Origin: Erythrobacteraceae bacterium CCH12-C2
GTDB taxonomy: Bacteria > Pseudomonadota > Alphaproteobacteria > Sphingomonadales > Sphingomonadaceae
DNA length: 36,477 nt
Assembly (NCBI GenBank): GCA_001556995.1
Contig: LSKF01000081.1
Location: forward strand, 1 to 36,477
Reading direction: 5' to 3'
Part shown: positions 1 to 8,438 of the stretch, in pieces
Position numbering within the stretch: position 1 is the stretch's first letter
Layout of the letters: each line of letters opens with the position of its first letter
Made by a program: the position numbers and the translations under genes
The notes under the pieces: generated by a model
The model's input: only the letters and a program-made list of their open reading frames with translations
Database searches by the model: none
Told to the model about the DNA's origin: nothing

Positions 1-326
1 CCTCCCGCCACGCGCGCTTGGGCCCGCTTCAAGCGGCCGCGCTCGGCGATCGGGGCGCGGGTGATGATGAGGTCGAGGGTCTGTCCCTCGGTGATGCTCG
101 GGGGCAGGTGGTCAACCAGCGCTTCGGTGCCGTTCGCGAGCAGCGCGACCCCGCGGCGGGTGCCCTTGAGCTTGGCGGTGAGCTTGCCAGTGACCCGCTC
201 GCCCGCAGTAATCTCGCCCGGCCAAATTAGCTTCGCCGCCAGCACTCGCTCGCCCTCGACCAGCAGCGCGCGGGTTTCGCCGATGCCCTGCTCGATCAGC
301 CAGCGAGGCGATGCGCGTTCAGCCAA
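1..326 (-). CDS. Ribonuclease E/G family protein, N-terminal part (runs off the window)
   Basis: The first ~108 codons of a minus-strand gene are visible; the rest lies beyond base 1. The N-terminus reads WLIEQGIGETRALLVEGER and later contains ITRAPIAERGRLKRAQAR. This resembles the N-terminal RNA-binding (S1-like) part of short RNase E/G-family proteins in sphingomonads, which process and degrade structured RNA. No start ATG is present. The likely start is TTG at 326, which overlaps the maf stop codon by 8 nt; another in-frame TTG lies two codons upstream. Order infA-maf-RNase E/G is a familiar alphaproteobacterial arrangement and supports the call. The catalytic DNase-I-like part cannot be seen, so the family is inferred from the N-terminus and context. 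Confidence 0.75.
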   Translation of the reverse strand, partial: MAERASPRWLIEQGIGETRALLVEGERVLAAKLIWPGEITAGERVTGKLTAKLKGTRRGVALLANGTEALVDHLPPSITEGQTLDLIITRAPIAERGRLKRAQARVAG

Positions 327-906
327 TCGCAAATCCTGCCGCCTTCAAGAGCGCGCGGGTCTCGTAGAGCGGCAGGCCCATCACGCCCGAATGGCTGCCC
401 CTGATCCAGTTGATCAGCCCCTCGGCCGAGCCCTGAATGGCATAGCCGCCCGCCTTGCCCTGCCATTCACCGCCCGCAAGATAGGCCGCGATTTCCTCCG
501 CCGAGAGGCGCTTGAAATGCACCACCGTCTCGGACAGGCGCTCGCGCAGGGTCCCATCGGGCGCGCGCAGCACCACGCTGGTGAGAACCTGATGGCGCCG
601 CCCGCTCATCAGTTCGAGGCAGGCGCGCGCTTCGGCTTCGCTTTCGGTCTTGGGCAGGATGCGGCGACCGACCGCGACCACCGTGTCACCAGCCAGCACA
701 TGGCCGGGCGCGTCCACGGCGCAAGCCTTCTCGCGCCCCATCCGCTGCGCATAGGCGCGCGGCAGTTCGCCGGGGAGCGGGCTCTCGTCAATGTCAGCCG
801 GGGTGACAGCATCAGGCACAAGGCCGAGCCGGCCGAGCAATTCGCGCCGCCGGGGAGAGGCCGAGGCTAAGGTGAGGTGCAGCGTGCCCATCTGGGCCGC
901 GGGCAC
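319..906 (-). CDS. maf: Maf family nucleoside triphosphate pyrophosphatase
   Basis: About 195 aa, the usual size for Maf. These cytoplasmic enzymes hydrolyse non-canonical or modified (d)NTPs to the monophosphate and pyrophosphate (house-cleaning). The N-terminal signature LTLASASPRRRELLGRLGL is seen, followed by DIDESPLPGELP and VLAGDTVVAVGRRILPK, the metal/nucleotide-binding core of the family. The central SGRRHQVLTSVVLR stretch and the C-terminal YAIQGSAEGLINWIRGSHSGVMGLPL are also characteristic. The longest reading frame starts at GTG 906, immediately after the infA stop; an ATG at 891 would leave a more typical N-terminus (MGTLHLTLAS) and is the likelier start. The gene lies between infA and the RNase E/G gene in one transcription unit. 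Confidence 0.93.
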   Translation of the reverse strand: MPAAQMGTLHLTLASASPRRRELLGRLGLVPDAVTPADIDESPLPGELPRAYAQRMGREKACAVDAPGHVLAGDTVVAVGRRILPKTESEAEARACLELMSGRRHQVLTSVVLRAPDGTLRERLSETVVHFKRLSAEEIAAYLAGGEWQGKAGGYAIQGSAEGLINWIRGSHSGVMGLPLYETRALLKAAGFAIG

Positions 907-1152
907 TTACTGCGGGCCGGGGCCGCCGCGACCCGGCATAAAGCGGTACGTGATGCGCGCCTTGGTGAGGTCATAAGGCGTCAATTCGCACAGCACTTCA
1001 TCGCCGACCAGCACCCGGATGCGGTTCTTGCGCATCTTGCCAGCGGTGTGGCCAAGCACTTCATGACCGTTTTCAAGCTCCACCCGGAACATCGCATTGG
1101 GCAATAACTCAACCACGCGCCCGCGCATTTCGAGGAGTTCTTCCTTGGCCAT
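907..1152 (-). CDS. infA: Translation initiation factor IF-1
   Basis: 81 aa. IF-1 occupies the ribosomal A site during initiation on the 30S subunit. The protein is a single S1/OB-fold domain ([19 protein letters not shown], then [20 protein letters not shown] and [27 protein letters not shown]). It carries a short Gly/Pro-rich tail after the core, so it is about nine residues longer than the 72-aa E. coli protein; such a tail is common in alphaproteobacteria. A clear Shine-Dalgarno AAGGA sits just upstream of the ATG. It is the first gene of the infA-maf-RNase E/G unit and is transcribed divergently from the TonB receptor across a ~220 bp gap. Confidence 0.97.
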   Translation of the reverse strand: MAKEELLEMRGRVVELLPNAMFRVELENGHEVLGHTAGKMRKNRIRVLVGDEVLCELTPYDLTKARITYRFMPGRGGPGPQ

Positions 1153-1371
1153 GTAATTCCTTTGTCGTGTTGCGGCGCAATACGCCGGTCGATGGGCAGG
1201 GGCGCTTTAGCGATACGGGAACCAAAAGGGAAGGCTCGTGCGTTAAGGGGCCACACAGCTTGCATTCAGGGGCGTGGATGCATCTGAACATCACTACTGA
1301 CCGTAACGAAATTATGCGCTGAAGGCAGGAAATTCTCTGTCGCAGTAAAAAAGTTTACACAAAGGGACATA
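1153..1371. other. Divergent intergenic region between infA and the TonB receptor
   Basis: This is the largest gene-free stretch in the window. It must hold promoters for infA (minus) and for the receptor gene (plus). It is AT-richer near the receptor, with a run of six A followed by GTTTACAC around 1347-1360 and an AAAGGGA ribosome-binding site at 1361-1367 before ATG 1372. I could not assign convincing -35/-10 hexamers in either direction and see no terminator, riboswitch or small ORF of note. Confidence 0.4.
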
Positions 1372-4300
1372 ATGAACCTCTCCCCGCTCTCACGCGCCGC
1401 GCTGTGCGCTGGCACTTGCGCTGCCAGCATCGCGCTGGCCATGCCGGTTTTGGCCAATGATGCCACAGGGCAGCCGCAGCCTGCTGTGGTCCCGCAAGAC
1501 AAGGCCGACCCCAAGGTTAGCGGGAGCGCGCCCGCTGCCGAAGAGCCTGTCGTGCCCGAGGGTGAAATCATCGTCAGCGGCGAGCGCCTCCGGGGTCAGC
1601 TGGTGGTGGAACAGGCCCCGCTGCTGCAGCTCGACGAGGAGGCCATCGCGGCCGAAGGCGTCACGTCGATCACCGATCTGATCGCACAAATCAGCGCGCG
1701 GACTGGCTCGGCTCGGGGGCGTGGCGGCGGCGGGGGGCCGGTGATCCTCGTCAACGGCCTGCGCATCGGCTCTTTCCGCGAGTTCGCCAACTACCCGCCC
1801 GAGGCGCTGGCGCGGGTCGAGGTGTTCCCCGAAGAAGTCGCCCAGCGCTTCGGCTTTCCGCCCGATCGCCGGGTGATCAACCTGATCCTCAAGGACAATT
1901 ACTCCAATCGCCAGGTCGAACTGGAGTTTGAAGCCCCCTCGCGCGGCGGCTTTGCGCGCAACGAGCAGCAACTCGGCCTTCTCAAGATTTCCGATGGCGC
2001 ACGGATCAATGCCAATTTCCAGGTCGAGGACGGGTCTTTGCTGACCGAGGCCGAGCGGGACATCATCCAGACCCCGGGTTCGGTTTCGACCGTTCCGGGC
2101 GACCCCGATCAAGCGGAATTCCGCAGCCTGGTGGCCGACAGCTTCACGCTCGACGGCAATGTTTCGTGGGCCAAGGCGATCATCGACAGCGGCATCGCGC
2201 TCAGCGCAAACCTCAATTATCGCCGCAACGAAACCCGCAGCCTCGACGGGCTCAACAGCGTGGTGCTCACCAGCAATCCGGCCGTGCCGGGGACCCTGCG
2301 AACCTTTGGGGAGGAGACGCCGCTGGCCCGGCGCACCTCGACCGACACGATCTCAAGCGCGGGTTCATTGACCAAGCCGATCAATGCCTTCCGCCTGACC
2401 AGCACCTTTGATGCCTCCCTCTCCGAGACCGAAACCGAGATTGATCGCCGCTTGAGCTCGCAGAGCCTGCAAGCGCTGCGCGATGCGGCGCTCGCCGGGA
2501 CCCTTGCGGTCAACGGCGCGCTGCCGACCAACACCGCGAACGGTTTCGACGTCGCCAGCAGCCGCGTCATCACCGGCAGCTCGCTGACCACGCTCAACGG
2601 CCCACTGATTGAATTGCCCGCCGGCGAGGTGCTCGCGACCTTCAACATCGGCATTGATTGGCGGCAGATCGAGAGCGCGGACACGCGCACGGTGCAAGAC
2701 GTGACCCTGACCCGCCGTCAGCTGTCGACCGGCACCAACATTGTTGTGCCCCTGACCAGTCGCCGCGCCGGCGTGGCGGATGCGCTCGGCACCTTCTCGC
2801 TCAACCTCCAGGTTGGCGCCGAGGATTTCAGCGACTTTGGCGTGCTGGGCAATTGGAACGCGGGGCTCAACTGGTCACCCGTTGACGGCCTCGATCTTTC
2901 GGCGACTTATGTGTGGCGCGAGGTTGCCCCGGGTCTTGCGGCGCTGGGTAATCCCACGATTGTCAATTTCAACGTGCCGGTGTTCGATTTCGTGCGCGGC
3001 GAGACGGTGCTGGCCGATGTCACCACCGGGGGCAATCCCGATCTCCCGGCCGAGACCCAGCGCGACTGGAAGTTCGCGGCCAACTGGGAATTGCCGTTCT
3101 GGGAGGGGAGCCGGTTGACGGTGGAATATATCCGCAACCGTTCGGATAATGTCGTCAGCGCCTTTCCGCAGATCACCTCGGAGATTGAAGCGGCTTTTCC
3201 GGGCCGGGTGAGCCGCAATGCCGAAGGCCGCTTGATCGCGGTGGACCGGCGCTCGGTCAGCTTTGCCGAGACGCGGGCGAACCGGGTGCAGTTCACCTTC
3301 TCGACCAATGGCAGCATCGGCGCGCCTGCGGGCGGTCCGGGCGGCTTTGGCGGGCCGGGCGGCGGCGGACGCGGTGGTTTTGGTGGTGGCGGTGGTCGGG
3401 GTGCGGCCTTCGCCAGCGCGGCAGCGGCTCCTGCTCCGGCGGCTGCTCCGGCACCGGCGGCTACACCCGCGCAGCCAGCAGGCCCGGGCGCGCCCGCGGC
3501 TGGCCCCGGCGCGCGCTTTGGCGCGGGCGGTGCGCCGACCGCTGAACAGCGCGAGCAATTCATGGCCTTCCGCACGCGCCTGTGCGCTGATGATGGCATG
3601 GCCTTCCTCGAGAAGCTGGTCGCTGCGATCGACAGCGGCGCGGATATCTCCGCTGAATTCCCCGGCATTGACCCGGCGCGCCTCGCCCCGATGCTCTCGC
3701 GCATCCGCGGCGCGGACGGCAAGGTGGACCCGGCCCGGCTCGCTGAATTCCGCACCCGCATTTGCAGCTTCGATCCGGCCGTAATGGGCGGCGGTGGAGC
3801 AGGGGGCGCGCCCAGAGGTGGCGGGGCTCCGGGGCAGGGCGGCGCTCCGGCCGCAGTGCCGCCGCAGCTCGCCGCCTTCCGTGAGCGCGCCTGCGGCCCC
3901 GATGGCACCGCAGCCATCGCCGAGCTGGTCGGCAAGATCGACCGGGGCGAGGATGTTTCGGCTGAGCTTCCGGGCGTTGATCCGGCCTTCATCAAGTTGG
4001 CGCTTGATCGCTCGCGCCGTCCCGATGGCACCATTCCGCCCGAGGCGCTGGCGCAGTTCCAGCAGCGTTTCTGTGCGGCGGCTCCCCCGGCGGCGGCTGG
4101 CGGCGCTCCCGCTGCGGGCGGCGCTCCGGCAGCAGGCGGACCTCCTGCGGGCGGCCCAGCCTTCAACCCGCTGGCGCAGAACAGCTTCCCCGGCTGGCGT
4201 TACTTCTTCAACCTGACCCACTCGATCGAGCTCGACAACGAGATCCTGATCGCTCCGGGCCTCGCGCCGCTTGACCAGCTCGACGGGCAGGCAACCGGAG

Positions 4301-4668
4301 CCTTCGGCCTGCCGCGCCATTCGAGCCGCCTCGAAGCGGGTCTGTTCGGCAAGGGCGTGGGCTTCCGCCTTTCGGGTATCTACACGGGTGAGACGCAGCT
4401 GAATGGCTCAGGCCTGCCCGGCAGTTCGGATCTGTTCTTTGACGACATCGTCACCTTCAACCTGCGGATCTTTGCCAATATGGGCGAGCTGACGGGCAAG
4501 AACGAAGGCTTCCTCAAGGACTTCCGCGTGTCGTTGGTGGCGGACAATGTCTTCGACGCGCAGCGCCGGGTGCGGGACGAGTCGGGCAATACCCCGATCA
4601 ACTACCAGCCCTTCGTGATTGACCCGCTGGGGCTCTATCTCGGGATCGATTTGCGCAAGCTGTTCTGA
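1372..4668 (+). CDS. TonB-dependent outer-membrane receptor with large duplicated Cys-module insertion
   Basis: 1098 aa. A signal peptide (about residues 1-28, cleavage near VLA-ND) is followed by a TonB-box-like EIIVSG at 65-70. A plug domain spans about 70-185 (LQLDEEAIAAEGVTSITDL, VILVNGLRIGSF, ALARVEVFPEEVAQRFG). The rest is a beta-barrel ending in an aromatic residue (RKLF), as outer-membrane proteins do. It would import an unknown substrate using TonB energy. The barrel is interrupted at about 651-935 by Gly/Ala/Pro-rich linkers and two ~80-residue repeats, each with a Cys pair exactly 60 residues apart (C738/C798 and C841/C901). Counting strands back from the C-terminus places the insertion in a periplasmic turn. 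A good RBS precedes ATG 1372. No transport or regulator gene is adjacent. Confidence 0.9.
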   Translation: MNLSPLSRAALCAGTCAASIALAMPVLANDATGQPQPAVVPQDKADPKVSGSAPAAEEPVVPEGEIIVSGERLRGQLVVEQAPLLQLDEEAIAAEGVTSITDLIAQISARTGSARGRGGGGGPVILVNGLRIGSFREFANYPPEALARVEVFPEEVAQRFGFPPDRRVINLILKDNYSNRQVELEFEAPSRGGFARNEQQLGLLKISDGARINANFQVEDGSLLTEAERDIIQTPGSVSTVPGDPDQAEFRSLVADSFTLDGNVSWAKAIIDSGIALSANLNYRRNETRSLDGLNSVVLTSNPAVPGTLRTFGEETPLARRTSTDTISSAGSLTKPINAFRLTSTFDASLSETETEIDRRLSSQSLQALRDAALAGTLAVNGALPTNTANGFDVASSRVITGSSLTTLNGPLIELPAGEVLATFNIGIDWRQIESADTRTVQDVTLTRRQLSTGTNIVVPLTSRRAGVADALGTFSLNLQVGAEDFSDFGVLGNWNAGLNWSPVDGLDLSATYVWREVAPGLAALGNPTIVNFNVPVFDFVRGETVLADVTTGGNPDLPAETQRDWKFAANWELPFWEGSRLTVEYIRNRSDNVVSAFPQITSEIEAAFPGRVSRNAEGRLIAVDRRSVSFAETRANRVQFTFSTNGSIGAPAGGPGGFGGPGGGGRGGFGGGGGRGAAFASAAAAPAPAAAPAPAATPAQPAGPGAPAAGPGARFGAGGAPTAEQREQFMAFRTRLCADDGMAFLEKLVAAIDSGADISAEFPGIDPARLAPMLSRIRGADGKVDPARLAEFRTRICSFDPAVMGGGGAGGAPRGGGAPGQGGAPAAVPPQLAAFRERACGPDGTAAIAELVGKIDRGEDVSAELPGVDPAFIKLALDRSRRPDGTIPPEALAQFQQRFCAAAPPAAAGGAPAAGGAPAAGGPPAGGPAFNPLAQNSFPGWRYFFNLTHSIELDNEILIAPGLAPLDQLDGQATGAFGLPRHSSRLEAGLFGKGVGFRLSGIYTGETQLNGSGLPGSSDLFFDDIVTFNLRIFANMGELTGKNEGFLKDFRVSLVADNVFDAQRRVRDESGNTPINYQPFVIDPLGLYLGIDLRKLF

Positions 4669-4680
4669 TGTGCCCGCGCG

Positions 4681-5493
4681 TCAGCTGACGCTGGTGCGCG
4701 GGAACATCCACTGGTGGATCATGGGCGGGGCAAAGGGCCGCCATGCTCCCTCCGCCTGCGCCAGCCGGTCGGCGATGGCGATCATCACGCTCGGGTTCAC
4801 GCCGAGGCCGCAATGGCTGGCGTGGACCTGAATATTCTCGGTCGGCTGCTCGGCGGCGGCCTTGTGCGGGTGCTGCACAGAGCCGCGCCAGTGGACGATC
4901 CCGTCGGTCTTGGTGAAGATCGAGGTGGTCGGCACCGGCGGGGCTTCGTCGAGCCCGCGGAACCGCCCGTCCTGCATTGGCTCGGGTTCCTTGCCGTTGA
5001 GCATCTCGAACAGGCGGCGCGCATGGGTGTGGCCGCGATCATCCGAAATCGGGCTGCCGAGGCTGATCACCAACCGCACCTTTTCAGGGTGCAGCTTGGC
5101 GAGTTCACGCGCCAGCACCCCGCCCAGGCTCCAGCCCACCAGCGAGACTTTGCGCCCGCTCGCGTCGTTGAGCCGCCCCAACTGGCTTTCCAGCCGCCGG
5201 ATCAGGGCATTATCGACCTTGATGTTGCGGCCTGAATCCCACCCATGGGCGTCATAGCCGATGCGCTTCAGAACATTGCGCATGGGCACGGTTGAGGAAT
5301 TCGAGGCCATGAAGCCTGGCAGCACCATCACCGCATGGCCATCGCCCTTGGGCAGCGCGGCCATCAGCGGGCGCGCGGCATAGAGCAGCCCCAACTCCAG
5401 CATCGCCCGCCCTTCGATCAGGGTCCATAGCCGGTGGGGTGGTTCGGCCTTGGGGCGGCTGCCTGCCGGATCGATTGCTGCACTGGCCATCAT
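4681..5493 (-). CDS. Alpha/beta hydrolase coupled to the WS/DGAT gene
   Basis: 270 aa. Alpha/beta-hydrolase fold with nucleophile elbow GWSLGG (Ser122), a plausible acid Asp197 in FTKTDGIVHW and a His227 in HASHCGLG, giving a complete Ser-Asp-His triad. VMVLPGFMAS near residue 56 would form the oxyanion-hole strand. The C-terminal GLGVNPSVMIAIADRLAQ pattern is seen in lipase-like hydrolases paired with WS/DGAT acyltransferases. The start ATG at 5493 overlaps the acyltransferase stop codon (ATGA), so the two are translationally coupled. An esterase or lipase acting on wax esters, triacylglycerol or acyl-CoA is a reasonable inference from context; the substrate is not known. It ends 12 bp from the convergent TonB receptor. 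Confidence 0.85.
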   Translation of the reverse strand: MMASAAIDPAGSRPKAEPPHRLWTLIEGRAMLELGLLYAARPLMAALPKGDGHAVMVLPGFMASNSSTVPMRNVLKRIGYDAHGWDSGRNIKVDNALIRRLESQLGRLNDASGRKVSLVGWSLGGVLARELAKLHPEKVRLVISLGSPISDDRGHTHARRLFEMLNGKEPEPMQDGRFRGLDEAPPVPTTSIFTKTDGIVHWRGSVQHPHKAAAEQPTENIQVHASHCGLGVNPSVMIAIADRLAQAEGAWRPFAPPMIHQWMFPRTSVS

Positions 5494-7031
5494 GCCTTCT
5501 CCTGCGAAGCGCGGCGCGGCTTGGCGGCGGGCTTGGTTGGTGTGATTTTTGGTTCGGATTTGGGTTTCGCGTTGGCGGCAGGCTTGGGCGCAGCGGCAGG
5601 TGCCGCCTCTTTCGCCTTGGCTGCGGCCAGCAGTTCGTCAAAGCTATCCCGCAAGCACTGCGAATAGAATTCGGGATCGGGCAAGATGTCCCGGCAGGCG
5701 GTGAAGCTGATGTAAGCCTCACCGACGTAGGATTGCACCACATGCGCAAGGCCCAGCCCGTCGGTCAGGCAGATCAGCGACAGCGCCATGCTCTCCAGCC
5801 GCGCGCCGCTGGAATAGATGTGCACCGGCGGGCCGGGCACGTTGGTCACCACCGTGTTGAACGGCATCGCCAACCGGTGCGCGAGGCTCACCCGGCTGAA
5901 CAGCTGCGCGCCCAAGGCCATGTAGAACAGCGGGTTGACCTTGCTCACCTCGGTCATCCGCCGCGCGCCGAGGGCATTGGTCATCGCCTTGGAATTGTTG
6001 GTCTGGCTATAGACATAGGCGAGCCGCTCGGCCGGATCGGCGATGTGTGTGCCGAGCGGGGCGATCATCGCCGCCACCTGATTGCCCATGTCGCCCTTCT
6101 CGTCCGAGGCGCGCACGGAAATCGGCGCCATCGCCGTCATGGTGGGCTTGGGCAGATCGCCCTTGGCAGTGAGATACTTGTGGAGCGCGCCGCCGATCAC
6201 GGCAATCGCCACGTCATTGACCTTAGCCTCGGGCAGCAGCGCGCGGATCGCCTTGAATTCCTTGAGGTCGAAGGTCCGCCCCTCGACCACGCGGTGCGGC
6301 GAGATCGTGCGGTTGAAGCGCGTGCGCGGCGGCACCAGATCAGTGCTGAGCTTGAAGTCCTTGGAAATCAGCCCGCGGATCACGCCTGCCACCCCGGGCA
6401 CCGCCTTGGCCGCGACCTGCGCCTGTTTCAGCGGATTGAGCAGCGCGTTGATGTAGGACTTGCCGAGCAGCTCGACGGGGCCGGGGATCTTCTCGGGCTT
6501 CCAGGTATCGGGCTTCGAAGGTGGAGCAGCGTCGGGGGTCAGCGTGTGCAGCGCCTCCATCAGGTCGATCCCGCTCATCCCGTCGATCGCGGCGTGGTGG
6601 ACCTTGGTGACGAAGGCGAAGCAGCCGGGCGGATAGCCTTCGACCGCATCGAGCCCTTCGACCACGGTGAATTCCCACGGCGGACGATTGAGATCGAGCG
6701 GGCGGGCGTGGATGCGCGCGGCCTGAATGCACAGCTGGCGCCAGTCCCCCGGTTTGGGCAGGGCGACATGGCGCACGTGATATTCCAGATCGAAGTCGGG
6801 ATCCTCGACCCAATAGGGGTAATCGAGATCAAGCGGCACCCGCACCAAGCGCTGGCGCATGGTGCGCGACAATTGCATCCGCGATCCGATGAACTGGAGA
6901 ATGTCCTTGAACCGCACGAAGCCGCCCGGGGCGGTCGCCGGATTGTAGATCAGGACCGAACCGATATGCATCGGCGAATTCGGCGATTCCAGCGCGACGA
7001 ACGAGGAATCCATGCCTTGCAATTGGCGCAA
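5490..7031 (-). CDS. Wax ester synthase/diacylglycerol acyltransferase (WS/DGAT) family
   Basis: 513 aa from the chosen start. The condensing motif HHAAIDG (His145-His146, Asp150) is the catalytic signature of bacterial WS/DGAT acyltransferases, which transfer acyl groups from acyl-CoA to fatty alcohols or diacylglycerol. The N-terminus MRQLQGMDSSFVALE and the segment SPNSPMHIGS are typical, as is the C-terminal NVPGPPVHIYSSGA (WSD C-terminal domain). I prefer TTG at 7031 because GGGAGA lies five bases upstream and homologues start at this point; the frame is open to 7118, and ATG 7013 would cut the conserved N-terminus. The last ~45 residues are an Ala/Lys/Pro-rich basic tail (nine Lys, two Arg), unusual for the family. 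It is coupled to the downstream alpha/beta hydrolase. Confidence 0.9.
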   Translation of the reverse strand: MRQLQGMDSSFVALESPNSPMHIGSVLIYNPATAPGGFVRFKDILQFIGSRMQLSRTMRQRLVRVPLDLDYPYWVEDPDFDLEYHVRHVALPKPGDWRQLCIQAARIHARPLDLNRPPWEFTVVEGLDAVEGYPPGCFAFVTKVHHAAIDGMSGIDLMEALHTLTPDAAPPSKPDTWKPEKIPGPVELLGKSYINALLNPLKQAQVAAKAVPGVAGVIRGLISKDFKLSTDLVPPRTRFNRTISPHRVVEGRTFDLKEFKAIRALLPEAKVNDVAIAVIGGALHKYLTAKGDLPKPTMTAMAPISVRASDEKGDMGNQVAAMIAPLGTHIADPAERLAYVYSQTNNSKAMTNALGARRMTEVSKVNPLFYMALGAQLFSRVSLAHRLAMPFNTVVTNVPGPPVHIYSSGARLESMALSLICLTDGLGLAHVVQSYVGEAYISFTACRDILPDPEFYSQCLRDSFDELLAAAKAKEAAPAAAPKPAANAKPKSEPKITPTKPAAKPRRASQEKA

Positions 7032-7096
7032 GGGTCTCTCCCGCTGGCCGTCCCGATGATGGGGCGGCTTCGGCCCGTTTTCGGACTCAGTCGTCA

Positions 7097-7125
7097 AAGC
7101 TAGGCGCTTGAATTGCACAAATCAA
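7097..7125 (-). promoter_or_regulatory. Candidate promoter for the WS/DGAT-hydrolase operon
   Basis: On the minus strand TTGATT (7125-7120) is followed after 17 nt by TAGCTT (7102-7097). The -35 is good and the -10 is weak. A start of transcription near 7090 would fit translation from TTG 7031 and would exclude the longer reading from 7118. Seen by eye only. Confidence 0.3.
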
Positions 7126-7176
7126 CTTGACGCGAACGGCAGGAATTGCCGCCGGGGAAGGTTTTGCGCAATTTCC

Positions 7177-8409
7177 TTACGTCCAGCGCGCCTCAGCTAG
7201 GGCTTCAGCAGCAGCGTGCGCGCTCGCCCAGGCCCATTGGAAGTTGTAGCCGCCGAGCCATCCGGTGACATCCACCGCCTCGCCGATGGCATAGAGGCCG
7301 GGGACCTTGGCGGCTTCCATGGTGCGGCTGGAAAGTTCTGCCGTGGCGATGCCGCCTGCGGTGACTTCGGCCTTGGCATAGCCTTCGGTGCCGTTGGGGG
7401 CGAAGCGCCAGTCCGCCAGTTGGCCTTGCGCGGCGCGCAGGTCCTTGTCGGCGATGTTGCCGAGCTCCCGCTCCAGCCCTAGCCGGTCGGCCAGCGCATC
7501 GGCGAGGCGGTCCGGCATGCGCTCGCGCAGCAGGGTGCGCAGATGGGTGCGGGGGCGATGGCGCTTGGCTTCGAGCAGCCAGTCGGTGGCGGCTTCGGGC
7601 AGGAAGGTGATGCCGACGGGATCGCCGTGGCGCCAATAGGACGAGACTTGCAGGATCGCCGGGCCGGAGAGGCCCTTGTGGGTGAACAGCGCCGCCTCAG
7701 CAAACTCAGCCTTGCCGGCCCTCGCCCGCACCGGGGCAGCGACGCCGGACAGCTCGCGGAACAACGCGTCATCTCCCCCCAGCGTCAGCGGGACCAAAGC
7801 GGGGCGCGGTTCGACCACCTTCAATCCGAATTGCCGCGCCAGCCTATAGGCGAAATCGCTCGCGCCCATCTTGGGGATCGAAGGGCCTCCGGTGGCGATC
7901 ACGAGGGCGGGTGCGCTCCAATGGCGGCCATCGGCGGCGGTGACGGTAAAAGTGCCATCCTCGCCCCGCGCCACGCTCACCACGTCCACTTCGCAGGTCA
8001 GGGTGACAAGCTCAAGCGGGCACTCCTCCAACAGCATCGCCACGATCTGCTTGGCCGACCCATCGCAGAACAGCTGGCCCAGCGTCTTCTCGTGCCACGC
8101 GATGCCATGCCGCTCGATGAGTGCGATGAAATCGGCGGGGGTGTAGCGGGCGAGGGCGCTCTTGGCGAAATGCGGATTGGCGCTGAGGTAATTCCCAGGC
8201 CCCGCGCCCAGATTGGTGAAGTTGCACCGCCCCCCGCCCGAGATCAGGATCTTCTTCCCCGGCGCCTCGGCCTTCTCCAACAACGCCACCTTCAGGCCTC
8301 GCTGCCCTGCTTGCCCGGCGCAGAACAGTCCTGCTGCCCCTGCGCCGAGGATGATGACGTCGCTGCGTTCCACGCGCCCGCGGATAGGCGCACTTGCGGG
8401 AATTGCCAA
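7177..8409 (-). CDS. NAD(P)/FAD-dependent oxidoreductase, HI0933/YhiN (BaiN-like) family
   Basis: About 410 aa. N-terminal dinucleotide-binding GAGAAG (about 22-27) in DVIILGAGAAGLFCAG, then the family signature GGGRCNFTN (58-66), and the C-terminal YAIGEAVDVTGWLGGYNFQWA that closes the FAD site. These mark the HI0933-like flavoproteins, which include enzymes reducing bile-acid intermediates in some bacteria; the substrate in this organism is unknown. The frame opens at TTG 8409 behind a G-run; a GTG at 8373 would start four residues before the conserved strand and may be the true start. It is transcribed divergently from uvrC with only 30-65 bp between starts. Confidence 0.9.
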   Translation of the reverse strand: MAIPASAPIRGRVERSDVIILGAGAAGLFCAGQAGQRGLKVALLEKAEAPGKKILISGGGRCNFTNLGAGPGNYLSANPHFAKSALARYTPADFIALIERHGIAWHEKTLGQLFCDGSAKQIVAMLLEECPLELVTLTCEVDVVSVARGEDGTFTVTAADGRHWSAPALVIATGGPSIPKMGASDFAYRLARQFGLKVVEPRPALVPLTLGGDDALFRELSGVAAPVRARAGKAEFAEAALFTHKGLSGPAILQVSSYWRHGDPVGITFLPEAATDWLLEAKRHRPRTHLRTLLRERMPDRLADALADRLGLERELGNIADKDLRAAQGQLADWRFAPNGTEGYAKAEVTAGGIATAELSSRTMEAAKVPGLYAIGEAVDVTGWLGGYNFQWAWASAHAAAEALAEARWT

Positions 8410-8438
8410 TCGCCCCCCGCTTTCCCTATTGGCTCCCC

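Noticed and set aside
3322..3500. G-rich/GGT-GGC repeats in the TonB gene as a possible tandem repeat or CRISPR-like array
   Set aside because: Irregular codon repeats encoding a Gly/Ala/Pro linker; no uniform repeat-spacer structure.
2875..4320. 481-codon minus-strand frame and overlapping 419-codon Pro-rich frame opposite the TonB receptor
   Set aside because: Mirror of the Gly/Ala-rich insertion; low-complexity antisense of GC-rich codons.
5439..7103. 554-codon open frame on the plus strand opposite the WS/DGAT and hydrolase genes
   Set aside because: High-GC antisense shadow: compositionally biased (Arg/Gly/His/Asp-rich), no family features, and fully covered by two well-supported genes.
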